Shown here piece after piece: positions 34,609 to 46,418 of a stretch of DNA of 64,000 bases (positions are counted from its first letter, which is position 1; every line of letters begins with the position of its first letter). This stretch comes from Talaromyces rugulosus (taxonomy: Eukaryota; Ascomycota; Eurotiomycetes; Eurotiales; Trichocomaceae). The translations under genes and the position numbers were made by a program. Under the pieces are notes generated by a model. The model worked only from the letters and a program-made list of their open reading frames with translations, searched no databases and had not been told where the DNA came from. The stretch spans positions 4,030,001 to 4,094,000 of the forward strand of contig NC_049561.1 of NCBI RefSeq assembly GCF_013368755.1. Reading direction: 5' to 3'.

Positions 34609-35918
34609 TTAAATATCAGCAATACCGGCGGCAAGATTGTCCTTCAAAGATGTCCATCCAGCCTGTCCGTAGAATGTTTTGAGCAGTTGCTCTGCTCTGT
34701 TCGATGGTTTGACCTTGAGTAAGGTTGGGCCTTCATTTTCCGGAGGATTTGGTATTTTGTCGTTGTCCGGCCGAAGCTCCTTGAATATCTGGTATATTTG
34801 AGTCCAAGTAAATGGTGCGGCGCATGCAAAAATTCTCTCCGACTGCACGTCTGGGTCTAGAAGTGCGATAGCATGGAGCCGAGCGTCGTCCTCCACACCA
34901 ATCCACCATTCTATATCAAAATTCTCACTAGTTAATAATGCACCAATACAAATATATGACAAGAAATTTCAACATACGTGCAGCAGGGACAATCTTGGTC
35001 ATAATGTCGTTGCCGGACAGAAGCAGTCGTGTCACTGCCATAGAACCCCCCTGGTATTTGGGAAACAGAATCTTGCCGATCTATGATTCAGATGTTAGTG
35101 AGTATGAATCAAGGGCATTTAATTCATTTTAGCAAAAGCAAAAACCCACATTCATATTTGGTAGGACTGTATTGAAGGTAAAACTTGGCTGATTTTCCTC
35201 AACCCATTTCCATGCAGCCTTCTCTGATTCGACCTTGGATGCAGCGTATACATTGGGCGACTTCACACTTGTTTCCGAGATTGTCGAATCCCATGCAATC
35301 TTTACTGCAGTTTCGTTCCAGGACTCTTTAAAGCGATTAGTATTTAATAGGCACTTTTGCATGCCTGGATAGGAATTGCGCTGGCCAACCACTGACCTGT
35401 ATCTACTTCGAAATCCCCGTCTACGGGCCGATCAAAGTTTCGGGGATATGTCGCAACCACCGACGATGTGGCAACGACTCGATTGACCGAGTTCGATCGA
35501 GAAGCTGCGTTTAGCACATTCAACATCATAGCGACCGTTGGGGTGATAACAGCGTGTGGATCCGGACTCCATGACATTGTGGATGCCTGTTAAGCGAACT
35601 GTCAGAACTGGAATTGCAAAATTGACGTCAGAGTTATTTTCACTCCATACATACCACATGGACTACCCCTTCGATGCCTTTAAAGGCCTTGTCCAATACA
35701 GTTTCATCTTCCAATGTCGGCACCACGACGCTCTCGTAACTATCCTTCCCGTATTGAGAGGTAAAGTGTTCATCGAGCCAGGGCTTTTCAGCACGCACAG
35801 TTCCGCGCACCTTGTAACCGTCCGACAGAAGCCTGTCAATGACATGAGACGCAATGTATCCATTGGCGCCAGTAACCAGGATAGTGCCCCCTGGGGAGAT
35901 TAACCGCTGTGACGACAT
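34609..35918 (-). CDS. NAD(P)-dependent reductase (dihydroflavonol/cinnamoyl-CoA reductase-like, extended SDR)
   Basis: Predicted complement join of 34609..34910, 34978..35080, 35150..35325, 35397..35586 and 35655..35918, giving 344 residues. The nucleotide-binding motif GANGYIASHV is near residue 18. RGTVRAEK gives the Arg of NADP specificity, and the catalytic Tyr and Lys stand in VYAASKVESEKAAW. Family members (yeast Gre2, fungal ketoreductases, plant DFR) reduce ketones, aldehydes or hydroxy-ketones. The five exons all join in frame. The upstream region carries an ATCAATTGAT site 145 bp before the start. With the neighbouring hydrolases and the quinone oxidoreductase it could form a small-molecule conversion pathway. 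The substrate is unknown. Confidence 0.9.
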
Positions 35919-36457
35919 GGTATCGAAATGGATTGGCTATAAAAGTATTTGATTTTCGAAGAGGTTCTTAACCCTGTATCCTCAGTTCACATTTGACTAG
36001 CGAGTGGGATAAAAAAGAAGAAAATGATTTCTCTGGGAAAGAGAATTATTATCTTCATTGTTATCAATTGATGTACATGGATAGTACATGGATAAAGAAC
36101 GCGGCTAACGTTATGTGTGATTGGCTCGCTCGTATATCAAGTGGGGCTTGATACCTAGCTATGTAGTACCATACAAAGCGCAAGGAAGCAACTTGACATA
36201 AATTATTCCGTCAGTAGCGTTCGTCTCCTCGCTGACTTGTTTTGTCTTTCTCGGTCGCCGCCTTGTACGGCTCCTTTAGAGCTGAAAAATAAGAAGCAAA
36301 GATCATCAGCTGGTTAAGACTTGACGCAGAAGGCCAAGTGGCTGGTAAAAAGATCTATATAGAGAGTCTGCAGCAGGTATTTCGAGAATCATTAAATTGA
36401 TATTATAGTTTTGACTAGGTTACACTTTATAACAGAAATCATGATGATAGTAGGTAA
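35919..36457. other. Intergenic, upstream of the reductase
   Basis: It contains one palindrome site. No gene is seen. Confidence 0.5.
36063..36072. promoter_or_regulatory. ATCAATTGAT palindrome, copy 5
   Basis: Exact copy 145 bp upstream of the reductase start codon, a plausible activator-site position. Confidence 0.45.
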
Positions 36458-37857
36458 TTAGGTCTGAATAATATTCTGAAACCAGTCAAGGACAACCTGG
36501 CTCTGCCTGACACCGGCTCCAGTACTGCAATGCTCACCTGCACCTTCCATATTTGTGAAGCGATGATAGGTGGAGATATCTCCGAGATGCTCTGCAAGCG
36601 CTTTAGCTTGGCCCGGGAAAAAGATGTCGTTCTGGGAGTCTCCAATAAAGACAGGCATGGAAATATTTTGAGTCAATCCACTCAGAGTGTAAGGTTGAAT
36701 TTCGCTAATCCACTCAAAGGGAGTCTTTGCATTGAATGCCCATAGCCCTTGCTGTATAGCCCAGCGTATGGAAGTCGTGGTGTTAGGATCTTGAACAGCC
36801 TCGTCGATATAGGAATTAAATGCGGTTGCATTGCCGGAGTGAAAGAGGGACTCTAGATAAGAGCCAAACTTGCTTAGTATGAACGGTCCAAAGTCGTATA
36901 CTCCGTCGAGGGCCATGGTTGCCACAAGTCGATGTTCAAATGCTGCGGCACGGGGGGCGAGCCACCCGCCAAACGAGATTCCAATTGAGCCGATGGCCAA
37001 AGGATCAACTTCTGGCCGTGTCAAGGCGTAATCAACAACTGGTGTGACAACTTTCTCCCATTGCGGAATAAACCCGAGATTCTGTTCGCGGCGTACGGTT
37101 GGCTGACCGGGGCCTTCGTAGGTGATGGCATTCCATCCACGTTCATTTACAGCTTTCCCGATAAAGTGATACATCTCTTCCTGTGACCCGTCATAGCCAT
37201 TGCACATTATTATGGTAGGACGTGGTCCAGGAAGCCCGCTGCTATAGAAAATAGCCGGGATATCAAATCCGTCACCCTTCAGAACAACCCTTTCCCCAGG
37301 AACAGGAAGAAGGGAAATGGCAGAAGTAAAAGCAGCAAGCTGTTTATCCCATAGCGAATAGATTCGAGGGTCACTCCAGTTGCCGTGAAGAAAGAAATCA
37401 GCTGAGCGGAAGTAGGTAGAAGCACGGAAAAAGGCGTTTCTTGCGGACGTCGGGTTTTTTGTTTCGTCAATTGCCATGGATTGGGCATCAACAATAGTAG
37501 CGATAGAATGGAATGCATCATGAAAACTTTCCATGTCCCCCGGCATTATTTGGTTCGCTGCAATAAGAACCTCTCCTATATCAGAACCTTCATATGGCGC
37601 AAACCCGAGGACACGAAGGATTTCGAAGTGAAAATCGGAATCTTTGCTCAACTGATACATGGGATCTGTTTCAGTATCATTATTTCGCTTGTCATACAGA
37701 CGTCTGGTGCTCGATTGACCGGGCATGGCCTAGCATTGTAATTCCGTGTTAGCCACCCCATGTGTTCACATTAAGTTAGATATGTAACTGAGCTTACCAA
37801 GGAGGAGCAAAGTGAGCTCAGAAGCAACACAGGGTAAAGGAATTGCAATTTCATCAT
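36458..37857 (-). CDS. Secreted alpha/beta hydrolase (serine esterase/peptidase-like)
   Basis: Predicted complement join of 36458..37729 and 37798..37857, giving 443 residues. The first exon encodes a signal peptide (MMKLQFLYPVLLLSSLCSSL) joined to AMPGQSS by a 68-bp intron. Without this exon the signal would be missed. The catalytic triad is visible: Ser in IGISFGGWLAP, Asp in GDSQNDIFFPGQA, and His in GAGEHCSTGAG. An all-alpha N-terminal part of about 150 residues precedes the hydrolase core, as in FrsA-like and pseudooxynicotine-hydrolase-like enzymes that cut C-C or ester bonds. It probably acts in the secretory path or outside the cell. A TATA-like box stands about 80 bp upstream of the start. 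Confidence 0.88.
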
Positions 37858-37934
37858 TTTTGCCAAGTGTTATTTTTCTATAAATGATTGTTTGAATTGA
37901 AGACTGTTGGTTGATGTGGCCAAGGTTGCGATGT

Positions 37935-37942
37935 TTTATATA
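37935..37942 (-). promoter_or_regulatory. TATA box of the secreted hydrolase gene
   Basis: The minus strand reads TATATAAA about 78-85 bp before the start codon. Confidence 0.45.
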
Positions 37943-38166
37943 GTTTAGCCCTAGAGACGTTTAATCCCTGTTTCCTGGAAAGGATTGCCTTTCAGGCTAG
38001 GTAATTGATTACCCCTGTTCATTTTTGCTTTACAGACATTTCAATGTTAACATAGAGCATTTTGCTTTCTACAAACATTCGTGAAAAGTACCCTATTGGG
38101 ACTAGCCCCGGGGCTGATCGACATCGTCTTCTGGGTGGCCCAACACATTGAATGGACCCACCTGTG

Positions 38167-38379
38167 TTCGTGGAATGTGCCATATTAGGACTAGTTTCTC
38201 CGCAGTAGTATATCAGCCGTGACATGCAAAAAATCTAGCTGACTTAGGGGGCGCTGTAGATTCGCAAAATAAACTATATGAAGATAATCCTCCGAGGCTG
38301 AACGTTGGTGAAACACTGGAGCCTGAGGTATGGGGTAGGGTTACATCTACTTTCGTGGAATGTGCTATGTTGGGACTTG
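38167..38379 (+). repeat. 28-bp imperfect direct repeat, two copies
   Basis: Copies at 38167-38194 and 38352-38379 begin TTCGTGGAATGTGC and agree at 24 of 28 positions. The spacing is 185 bp, all within the divergent promoter region. Confidence 0.6.
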
Positions 38380-38591
38380 GTGGCGGTGTCATAGGAAAGT
38401 GATGATGCGGTAGATGGGCATCGGGAAGTGACCTTTCGGTATATAAGAAAAACGTTGATCTGGTAGTGATAACTATAAAATCTATCGAATTATAGGCATC
38501 TTCTAACGCGCAAATCTTTTTTCTCTTTTTCAACAAATACCCCTTTTTCATAGGTCACAAGTCTTTCCCTTGTTAAAAAGAACGAAGCAAG

Positions 38592-39691
38592 ATGGATTCT
38601 GCCTTTAATTCACACCAAGAAAACATGTCCTATTACCACGAAAAGCAGCAATTGCCACCACCACCATACAGTCAAGAAGATTGTTTGGATCAAACGCAGA
38701 TCGAGCATAATTTCATACAGCGAAGAACACAATGGATCCAGAGAGATCGGTTAGAGTCTCGAGCGTCGGAACAAGCCTTTTTAGAGGTAAGGCAAATGCT
38801 AGAGTCGTGTTGAAATCAATATCCCACTAACGATAAAATAGAAACCAGTCGTAATACCGAGACTAGCAGTTCATAGCATGATGTCCTCTCCGCTGCCATT
38901 TTTGAGGGCATATGCTCCTGTGCTACAGCACCTAAATGTCAGCGCCGAGGATTTCGTGGCATTTATTGATAACCTGGCCGTGGTGCAGACGGAGCCGGCA
39001 CTTTTGCAGGCTCTGAATATTGTTGGAACGGGAATTGGCTTTATGTGAGACTGCGCGCTGTAAAGTTAAAAATAGTGTTTTGTATATACTGACTTTACAA
39101 CTGGACTAGACCGTGGCATTGGGCACTCGCAGTTGGCCTTGCGATGAACGCTTCCGCTACCGCTGGATCGAAAATCATCACGAAGAAACGGACAGGGCAA
39201 TACCTTGAGATTGTCAACCGCGAGTATTTCAACCCAAGAGGATTAAATGTATTATTATGCAAAGATGATGATCTCTCGGCCTTGGTCGGCTGTCCACCAA
39301 GCTGGCCGAAGCTTGCGTGAGTACCAATCCAGTTACCTTAGCGTCCCACAATTGTCTTAGCTGAAAGCTCGTTTGAAAAACTAGCCCTGTTGACAGATAC
39401 ACTTCCCCTCCGTGTTTAAGAGATCGCCGCATGCACGTGCTCGAGCCATATGTGGCTCCTTTATCGCTTGAGGTGCCGCCCATGGAGCCACAAGAAAAGA
39501 CCCTGGATAAAATAAGCGCAAAGTTGGTGGCGCACACCATGGCTAAACAGGAGAAGGAGAACATTAAACAGCGGAGAAAGTTTGTTGAAGGCGAGGTGAC
39601 TCAAGAGGAGCTCGCTGAACAAGAGAAGGAGGCACTCAAGAAAGTGAGGAAGATGGAGTATATTGTTGTTGACTATATACGGTCGTATTAA
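38592..39691 (+). CDS. Uncharacterised conserved fungal protein with C-terminal coiled coil
   Basis: Predicted join of 38592..38786, 38842..39044, 39110..39316 and 39397..39691, giving 299 residues. A short Pro-rich N-terminus (QLPPPPYSQ) leads into a block KPVVIPRLAVHSMMSSPLPF, then LRAYAPVLQHLNVSAEDFVA, a Gly-rich hydrophobic segment GTGIGFIPWHWALAVGLAM and YFNPRGLNVLLC. It ends in a charged heptad-like coiled coil of about 50 residues (Lys/Glu-rich). I know similar sequences as hypothetical proteins in many ascomycetes, with no function assigned. The hydrophobic block suggests a membrane or lipid contact. All three introns have good borders and preserve the frame, so it is a real gene. Confidence 0.8.
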
Positions 39692-39981
39692 TGTGCAAGA
39701 TCACAATTCGCATCCCATTATATCCACTCGACACCATCAAAGGGCATCGCAAGATATTATGGCCCTAGTGATTGTGCTTTATAGATTGGGTTTGAGCATG
39801 GCGTTCTACATTGAGATTTGAAGGAGGCGCAATCACCGGCATTTTGGCGTCTCAGTAGGAAATATGATAATATTATTATTACAAAAGTAACTAGCGCATC
39901 TTGGGTATTAAAATGCTTTTAGCGCACGTGGGATACACGCTTAATAGTGTAGGGGATCTGGAAATAGCCTTGCAAACAAAA

Positions 39982-41508
39982 TTATCGCGGATTCATCCCT
40001 GCCATATTCCATTTTCCCGCAAAACCGCTCGAAAGCTGATCCATGATACCCTTCAACCAGTTTCCAAGGGCCGGATTGTCACCAAATGACCCTTTTAAGG
40101 CCATCTTTATGGGATAAAATAGGCTGTGAATGCTGGAACCCTTCTTGATCTCTTGAAATTGATAGTCGACACCTCGACATATTGTCATTATAGCCGTCGT
40201 AAGTTGGGCCGAGACTTCAGCCCGGTCTATATTTGACATACTACAGGGTATGTCGCGATATATTATCAAGAGAAGTATGCGTATAGCACTGCCCATCATA
40301 GCTATATTAGCATGACCGAGAGACTGGTAATAGAAGACTGTCGACCAAAGCGTGACTTCCTCTCCTTGTGCGTTGATAATGGGTGGAGTAAGACCCGGAG
40401 ATGGAATTTCCCAAATGTAAGCCATATTGGTAGAGGTCCAAGCTTCTTCAAACTCGTCAAGGTCTTGTAAAACCCTCTTAGTTGCAATTGTCAATCCCCG
40501 AAGTGTTTCGAAAACTCTACTTTCCGAGTCATTTGATGCAATTGCCGTGCTAGTGGCAAGAAGTGCTGGACAGTCAGCAAAAATGTCAAGTAATTTTTGC
40601 ATGGATGTTTTCCTGTCAGGGAAATGGGTCCAGGGGATATATTTCCACTGTGGATTTGAAAGGATCGTCGGCTGTCGGAGCGTTAATGCTGCAAATATAA
40701 CCGGTAGTCGAGCTTGCTCCAGAAGGATTAAGTCCGGGAGAGACATAAATGTGGCTGGCCCTCTAAGTTCCATCAGTCGTTCCAGTCCACATGCATGGGA
40801 AACCCAACCCCGATCTCTTTCCAAGATATGAAACTAAAGAAAAATTGAGTATAAATGCAAATTTTCCCAACGGAATTCCCGGTAATATCGACCCACCTCG
40901 AGTAAAACCATGGTTACTATGGCATCGAATACATCAGAGGATTGACACTTCAAACCATCCGCCAGAGCAGCGTTTATCTCTTGTATTAAGCAGCTATATT
41001 CCCGCAACCCACGTCGGACCACAGCCGTGTCCCGGTGCTCTGTGCCGAAAAAGATTGTGGCAAGGGCCAGAAATGATGCGTCACCGAGGCGGTGGTCGAT
41101 TCCTGGTATCGAATGTGCTTTCGTATCATCCGCCACCAAATCTTGGAATAAATTGGTACGTGTATAGTTTAGAAAAAGTTCGTTTTGTGGTATGGTGAGC
41201 ATAGGGCCTAGAAGGCTACGTGATTGCGTCCCAGCCAAGACGAGAGAAGAGCCCTGCCGTGAGGAACCGCCAGGCCGGGAGATTACACCATTCGGATTTT
41301 GTTGTTCATAATGGACAAATGTAATGTCACGACTCCCACCGCATTTTAGATCGGCTTTAATACACCTGCGACACGCGGGCTGACCGAGATCTGTTGAATT
41401 TCGTTATTATTAATTACAAGCCAGGAGGGGGTGCCCACTAATACCGCATTTTATTCGGCGTCGCCGACAATTGGCACAACCTTTTGAGCGTCCTGCTACG
41501 CCAACCAT
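39982..41508 (-). CDS. Zn(II)2Cys6 transcription factor
   Basis: Predicted complement join of 39982..40833, 40897..41390 and 41445..41508, giving 469 residues. An intron splits the zinc cluster after its third Cys. Joined, it reads CANCRRRRIKC then DLGQPACRRCIKADLKC, a perfect C6 motif at residues 11-38. The rest matches the fungal-specific TF domain type with GDASFLALATIFFG, MVLLEFHILERDRGW and SHACGLERLMELRGP, a regulator class common near secondary-metabolism genes. It stands in the accessory block between an uncharacterised gene and another regulator transcribed in the same direction. Confidence 0.87.
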
Positions 41509-41929
41509 TTCACGTAGATCATCACTGGGGACGGTGGAACAATCAGTACACCATATGTAGATGTGAGTAGGAGAATTAACTCAGCCGCTGGTGGGGCGGT
41601 GCCAACCGACGACAGGGTGCTTACTAACATTCCAATTCGGCCTCCAGTACCAATCTATACAGCTTATCCTGCCAGAAGACATAAATCAATAATCTCTCTA
41701 GATTACTTCAAATTATTTAAATTTATATAATTAGTAGGGTGGCCACCGGGACGGGAGTAAGCTCTCCTAATCGCTTTATATATTAAGCAAGTAATACATG
41801 TAAAATTTTAGTATTTTATTCACAAGTGGTATATAACTAGCCTGGGATATTTTTGACAAAAATTTACTGTAGGATAATATTTTGAATCACCCTGTTATGC
41901 CCTGCTTATATTTGCGTTCCTTTGGGAAA
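41509..41929. other. Intergenic, AT-rich
   Basis: No gene is seen. This is the upstream region of the 469-residue regulator. Confidence 0.5.
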
Positions 41930-42313
41930 TCAAGTCAACGTCGGTCGCGCTTTATGTTGTTGGGTATCTCGGTACGACCGAAATTCATTGGATTTGATTT
42001 TACTTTGGTCGGTGACCCAAAAAACATCCATATTGATGGATAATGGGTTGACTTCGTCTTCGGATGTTGTACTGAGAAGTGTCGGGGGAATCATTTCATA
42101 ATAACTAGTGTAAGCAAATTGACAGAAGCGTACAAAGGTTTCTTCGTCTACGCCCATCCAATGAATAACTCCATTAACAAGGTTATTCAGAACGGGATAT
42201 TGCCGCGCAACAACGGCGAAATGCAAGTAAAATTGTTGTTCCTTGCCCCGACGATGGAAGGAGTTATCCAAGGATAAGCGTGTGCTAGGAAAAAGGGTGC
42301 CCCAAGATATGAT
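41930..42313 (-). pseudogene. BTB/POZ-domain remnant, in frame behind a regulator's stop codon
   Basis: A 127-codon open stretch begins at the codon right after the TAG of the upstream Zn2Cys6 gene and in the same frame. It has no ATG before the domain. The sequence FYLHFAVVARQYPVLNNLVN then VDEETFVRFCQFAYTSYY is the conserved part of fungal BTB proteins. The piece between the two blocks (usually about 10 residues) seems shortened. BTB proteins serve as adaptors for ubiquitin ligases. Likely a decayed gene. A readthrough or annotation of one joint gene is less likely. Confidence 0.55.
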
Positions 42314-43587
42314 CTAAACCTTTAGGACCACTTCTCCATCTAAGACCTTACATGGCCAATCCATGGTCCACCGCAAATTTTCTGGCATGAGATGGCGAAT
42401 GCCTCGCACGTCTTGTTGCACAACCTCAAATGCACCAAATCCATTCAACCACCAAACATGATCAAGTTCTTTCAACAGGACTAGTGCCCTACTCATCAGC
42501 GCCATTGCCAGTGGATCGTGTCTTCTAAGCATCTCAAGATACTCAGAGGAGCAATTGACAGGCATGAAACCAACAAAAGGCCGCAGGGCTGCTACAGTTG
42601 CGCCGGAGTAGTAAGCTTGATAGCATTTAAACACATAGTCTTTAGCTTGCATTAAAATGCTTCTTTCATCATGCTGCATCTCAATGATATTGAATGCATC
42701 CAAAAGCTGCGTGAGTTCCATTTTAATTTCTCGTAATTGCTCTTGGGCGGCGACAGGTAACCATTCCTCTAAGACAGTCTCAGGCGTAGCTCCGTTCCCT
42801 ATCCAGCCATAGCCTAGTTGTTTGAGCACCTCTTTCTTGCTTGCAAAAAGGCGATTCGTAGCTTCTAACATCTTAAAAACCTGTATAGGGATATCGTACA
42901 CCTCATTCTCGTGCTGTCGGTGAGAGATTAGCCAGTAGATATGAGAGAGCATAATAGCAGAAAGCCAAAGTTGGGGTGAAAGATCATTACGGGATGACAA
43001 TTCTAGGTGATGGTGCACAAGTGCCCGATCGAGGTACCTCTGCAATGCTTTTGCCGCGAAAGCATCTTTTGGAAAATACATGTGTCGGTGAAGCGCAGAG
43101 AGTGCAAGCATCGGGTTCAAGACGGTTTCCGACTGGAATGACAACTGTGGTATGGTCTGCTGCCACATCTGTGTGTTGGCAGTTACGCTGTGTGGCATTG
43201 TGAGGCAGACCAACGTAGTGTAGTGGTGCATTAAACAGAGCTCTAATGCTCGCCACTGACCATCGCTCCCATCTAGCCTCGCATGAAGGGGCAAAGATAA
43301 AGGAGAAGGATCACCATAATATGATGTGACACGTTTCATTGTCAAGTTTCCGCGTATTTGCTTTTGAGGAGCACTCGCTGCGATGTGTACACCTTTTTGA
43401 TGTGTTTCGGTGCTCCAATCACAACGTTGCATGCCGATATATCTTCGGCGACAATTTGAACAAATGGGCTTTGTTTCATCACACTATGACCAATGAGCAC
43501 TCGGCAGCAAAGGCTTTGGTTGGGGTATAGTACCTTCACCTTGCGCCGTCTGCAATCGCGACAACCTGAGTGGGACTTTCTGAGCAT
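42314..43587 (-). CDS. Zn(II)2Cys6 transcription factor (Upc2/sterol-regulator-like layout)
   Basis: Predicted complement join of 42314..43483 and 43534..43587, giving 407 residues. The zinc cluster is split by an intron right before its third Cys: CRDCRRRKVK joined to CDETKPICSNCRRRYIGMQRC. HSGCRDCRRRKVKCDE near the very N-terminus plus a C-terminal half without the classical Fungal_trans motif resembles the Upc2-type group. The helical body includes LMHHYTTLVCLTMP and NPMLALSALHRHMYF, typical for that group. The start is the first ATG (43587). Its promoter has a GAAGATGC tandem repeat. The stop codon is followed in frame by a BTB remnant. Confidence 0.85.
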
Positions 43588-43681
43588 ACTTGCCTTCGCT
43601 GTGACAGAAAAACCGGTCAAATTCACCGGAGGCTTGATTTCTTCTTCTTTGACTCGCAAAAGTCAACCTCAACCTCGCACC

Positions 43682-43717
43682 GAAGATGCGAAGATGCGAA
43701 GATGCGAACACGCGAAG
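43682..43717 (+). repeat. Tandem octamer GAAGATGC, three exact units plus a variant
   Basis: Three exact GAAGATGC units and one degenerate GAACACGC unit follow each other about 95-130 bp upstream of the regulator start codon. Confidence 0.75.
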
Positions 43718-44023
43718 TTAGAAACTCGAAATGATGTCGCTGACGTAAGAAAAGTGGCCCTGTTACCCTGTGAGCCAATCAACATATGAAGCGAACTTCC
43801 GAGCCAACTTAGGAGTTAGATGTGGTATTGCATGAACAATCAAGCCCGCTTGACTTTGACAGCAGATGGTCAATCACAATGTATGCCGACATAATGTCAA
43901 CAAGATGCCAAAATTCCGCCTAAAGAGATAGTAGCCATTAGCAAAAAAATAGCTTAGTAAACAGTAGGCGGTACTGAGAGTTATGTAGGTGCTTCATATT
44001 AGTGCCACGTTGCGGTGAAAAAC

Positions 44024-44030
44024 TATATAA
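44024..44030 (+). promoter_or_regulatory. TATA box of the S15 hydrolase gene
   Basis: The sequence TATATAA lies 84-90 bp before the start codon at 44114. Confidence 0.5.
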
Positions 44031-44071
44031 TCATACATGACCTTGTCTTTATTGTCCTAACAGTTATAGAC

Positions 44072-44081
44072 ATCAATTGAT
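44072..44081. promoter_or_regulatory. ATCAATTGAT palindrome, copy 6
   Basis: Exact copy 32 bp before the hydrolase start codon and downstream of its TATA box. It would lie in the 5' leader or at the transcription start. Confidence 0.45.
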
Positions 44082-44113
44082 ATTCAATAACACTTTTTAC
44101 CACGACATCGATA

Positions 44114-45930
44114 ATGCCTCTTCTGCCATTGCCAAAAAGGGAGACCACTCAGTCCAAGTTGGACAGCCTCTACTTGAGGTTGAAGGACGTCTACATACCA
44201 ACTCGAGATGGCAGTGAGCTTTGCGCTGATATCTTTCTACCCTTGAGTGTCGAACAATATGAGAAAGTCCCGGTCCTCTTATCCATGTGTCCCTATGGCA
44301 AAGATGTCCATGCCCTTGAATGGGGATTGCCACAGACGGACATTTACGCTAAGATGAATGCCAAAATCGAACCTCTAGGTCCCGACGCTGGGTTTGAGGC
44401 CCTCGATCCACTAATCTGGGTGCGTACTTATCAAGCGTGAACCGTGCATATATAACGAAAGCCTGACAAATGGCAGACCACAGAATTTGGATACGCTTTG
44501 ATAAGAATCGATTGCCGGGGCGTGGGCGGAACTCCAGGAATGCTTGATCCTTTTGGACTCCAGAGAACACTCAAGTCGGGCCAGGACGCAGAGGGAAATG
44601 GTAGGCACTCTTGCTGTCCACTTATAAATATCTTTACTAACGTAGAGCAGACCTCTATGATGCCATCGAGTGGGCTGCACGTCAATCATGGTGCAACGGA
44701 AAGGTGGGAATGAGTGGTATCAGCTATCTCGGAATGGCTTGCTGGTGGGCAGCGCAACAGAACCCGCCATCTCTTAAAGCAGTAGTGCCATGGGAAGCTG
44801 GAAGTGATTTGCTGTATTCCTTATTTCGACCTGGGGGACTCTCTAATTCCAACTTCTTAGCGCATTGGTGGAAGAACTGTGTGCTTCCATACCAACATGG
44901 CCGTTTGGAAGGTGTATCAGAGGACGAGCTTCAAAGTCATCGAGTGGACTTTTTGAAATGCCGCAGTTGGGAATTTCGTAGCGATGGCTCATTCCCGATT
45001 CTAGACCGCCTCAGGAGGTTCGATAACATAAAAATTCCGTTCTATTCCTCTGCCAACTATATGGACACTGAGGTTCATGCTCCTGGAAATATTCTAGGTT
45101 ATATGTGGGGCACATCACAGACAAAATACCTAGAGACACACACGGGGGATCATCTTCACGCCTTCTACAGTCGAGATGGAATAGATCGACAACGATGCTT
45201 TTTGGACCACTTCCTGAAGGACGATGGCAAATCTCTACAGGGAATTCCGAACGTTGATCTGCTCGTCAGAAAAGGTGCAAGAACTTATCGGCGTGCCGAG
45301 CAAGACTTCCCTCCGTACGATACTGAGTATCAAGAGTACTTCTTGACTTCTGACGGGCAACTCTTGGATGAATATCCGGGTAACAGCAATGAGATAATAG
45401 TTGAGTACACAGGTCTCAATAGTTCAAAGGTATTCTCTACCAAGCCTCTAGGCGAGAACTTCGAGCTGTTGGGATTTCCCTACATGGTTCTCGACGTCGC
45501 AACGACTGCCAAAGACATGGACCTGTTCATAACAATGACAAACATGGAACCGAGCGGGGATTTGGTTCAGCTGGAGGGTAATCACGGCGAACCATCCGTT
45601 GCAGTAACTCGTGGATATCTACGATTGTCGCATCGCGAGCTGGATGAACAGCGATCCACGGAGCATCTTGTGATTCTTAGCCACCAAAGCTCAGCACCAG
45701 TGGAACCAGATACACGATACCAGATCAAAGTTCCCATACAGGCAACAAGTATGGTATTTGAGAAGGGTCACAAAATCCAGATAGAGCTAGGTAGTCGAGA
45801 CAGTGAAACTTTACTCGACGTGATGAAGCACCAGGGCTTCGACCGTACAATGGATCGCTTTGGAGGGAAGAACACAATTTTCAATGGAAGTAAGATTATC
45901 CTGCCTTTCGTCAGGCGCATCTATCAATAG
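44114..45930 (+). CDS. CocE/NonD-type hydrolase (peptidase S15 family)
   Basis: Predicted join of 44114..44419, 44477..44600 and 44651..45930, giving 569 residues, the usual length. The N-terminal core has VYIPTRDGSELCADIFLP, VLLSMCPYGKD and YALIRIDCRGVGGTPG. The nucleophile Ser is in GMSGISYLGMACWWAA. The C-terminal half has the jelly-roll domain of X-Pro dipeptidyl-peptidase/cocaine-esterase enzymes (LRLSHRELDE, IQIELGSRDSE). Such enzymes cut esters or Pro-dipeptides. No signal peptide is seen, so it is probably intracellular. It closes the accessory block on the right. The two introns are 57 and 50 bp with proper signals. Confidence 0.9.
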
Positions 45931-46418
45931 ATTAGTTAGTAGAAAAGATTAATTTTCTAAGATATCAGAGGGTCGTCAGGCTTGCAATCGTTTTACTCAG
46001 CACAATTCGACTTCTAGGGTATATCTTTCCAGGATGATAATTAGCTATGGTTGCATGATAGTACACTTGAAAATCTACTCAGGTGTAGCCAAGGGGATAT
46101 TATGTATGTATGTATATTTACGTCTATCTAGCGCTCTAGTGTGAGCATGAGACCAGTTGACGCCAACTGGTGCACGGTATTCATTTCATATCTGATATTA
46201 AAATGTACCACGCAATTATCTGAGGGGTTTTTAATTTCAAATGTTGATAATCATAAGATCATTATGATTCATTATAGTTTACGAGTCTGTATGTTTGGGT
46301 TGAATGAGATAAATGGCTTTTTCTTCATTAATACCACAACTAAGTGCCTAGCTTTCCATAGCAAATAAACATTGTTTGTGAAGCAAGATGAACTAGGTAA
46401 TACATGTAAGCAGCCCCA
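45931..46418. other. Intergenic between convergent genes, no gene seen
   Basis: AT-rich 3' flanks. Nothing is recognised. Confidence 0.5.

Larger units (their letters stand above)
37858..38591. other. Divergent upstream region with an imperfect direct repeat
   Basis: It lies between the secreted hydrolase and the uncharacterised gene at 38.6 kb. It holds the 28-bp direct repeat listed separately. The minus-strand open frame at 38213-38551 has no recognisable domain. Confidence 0.5.
43588..44113. other. Divergent promoter region of regulator and S15 hydrolase
   Basis: It contains a tandem octamer repeat, one palindrome site and a TATA box for the hydrolase gene. Confidence 0.5.

Noticed and set aside
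38213..38551. 112-codon minus-strand frame in a promoter region
   Set aside because: Low-complexity Ser/Pro composition and overlap with the direct repeat; no family pattern.
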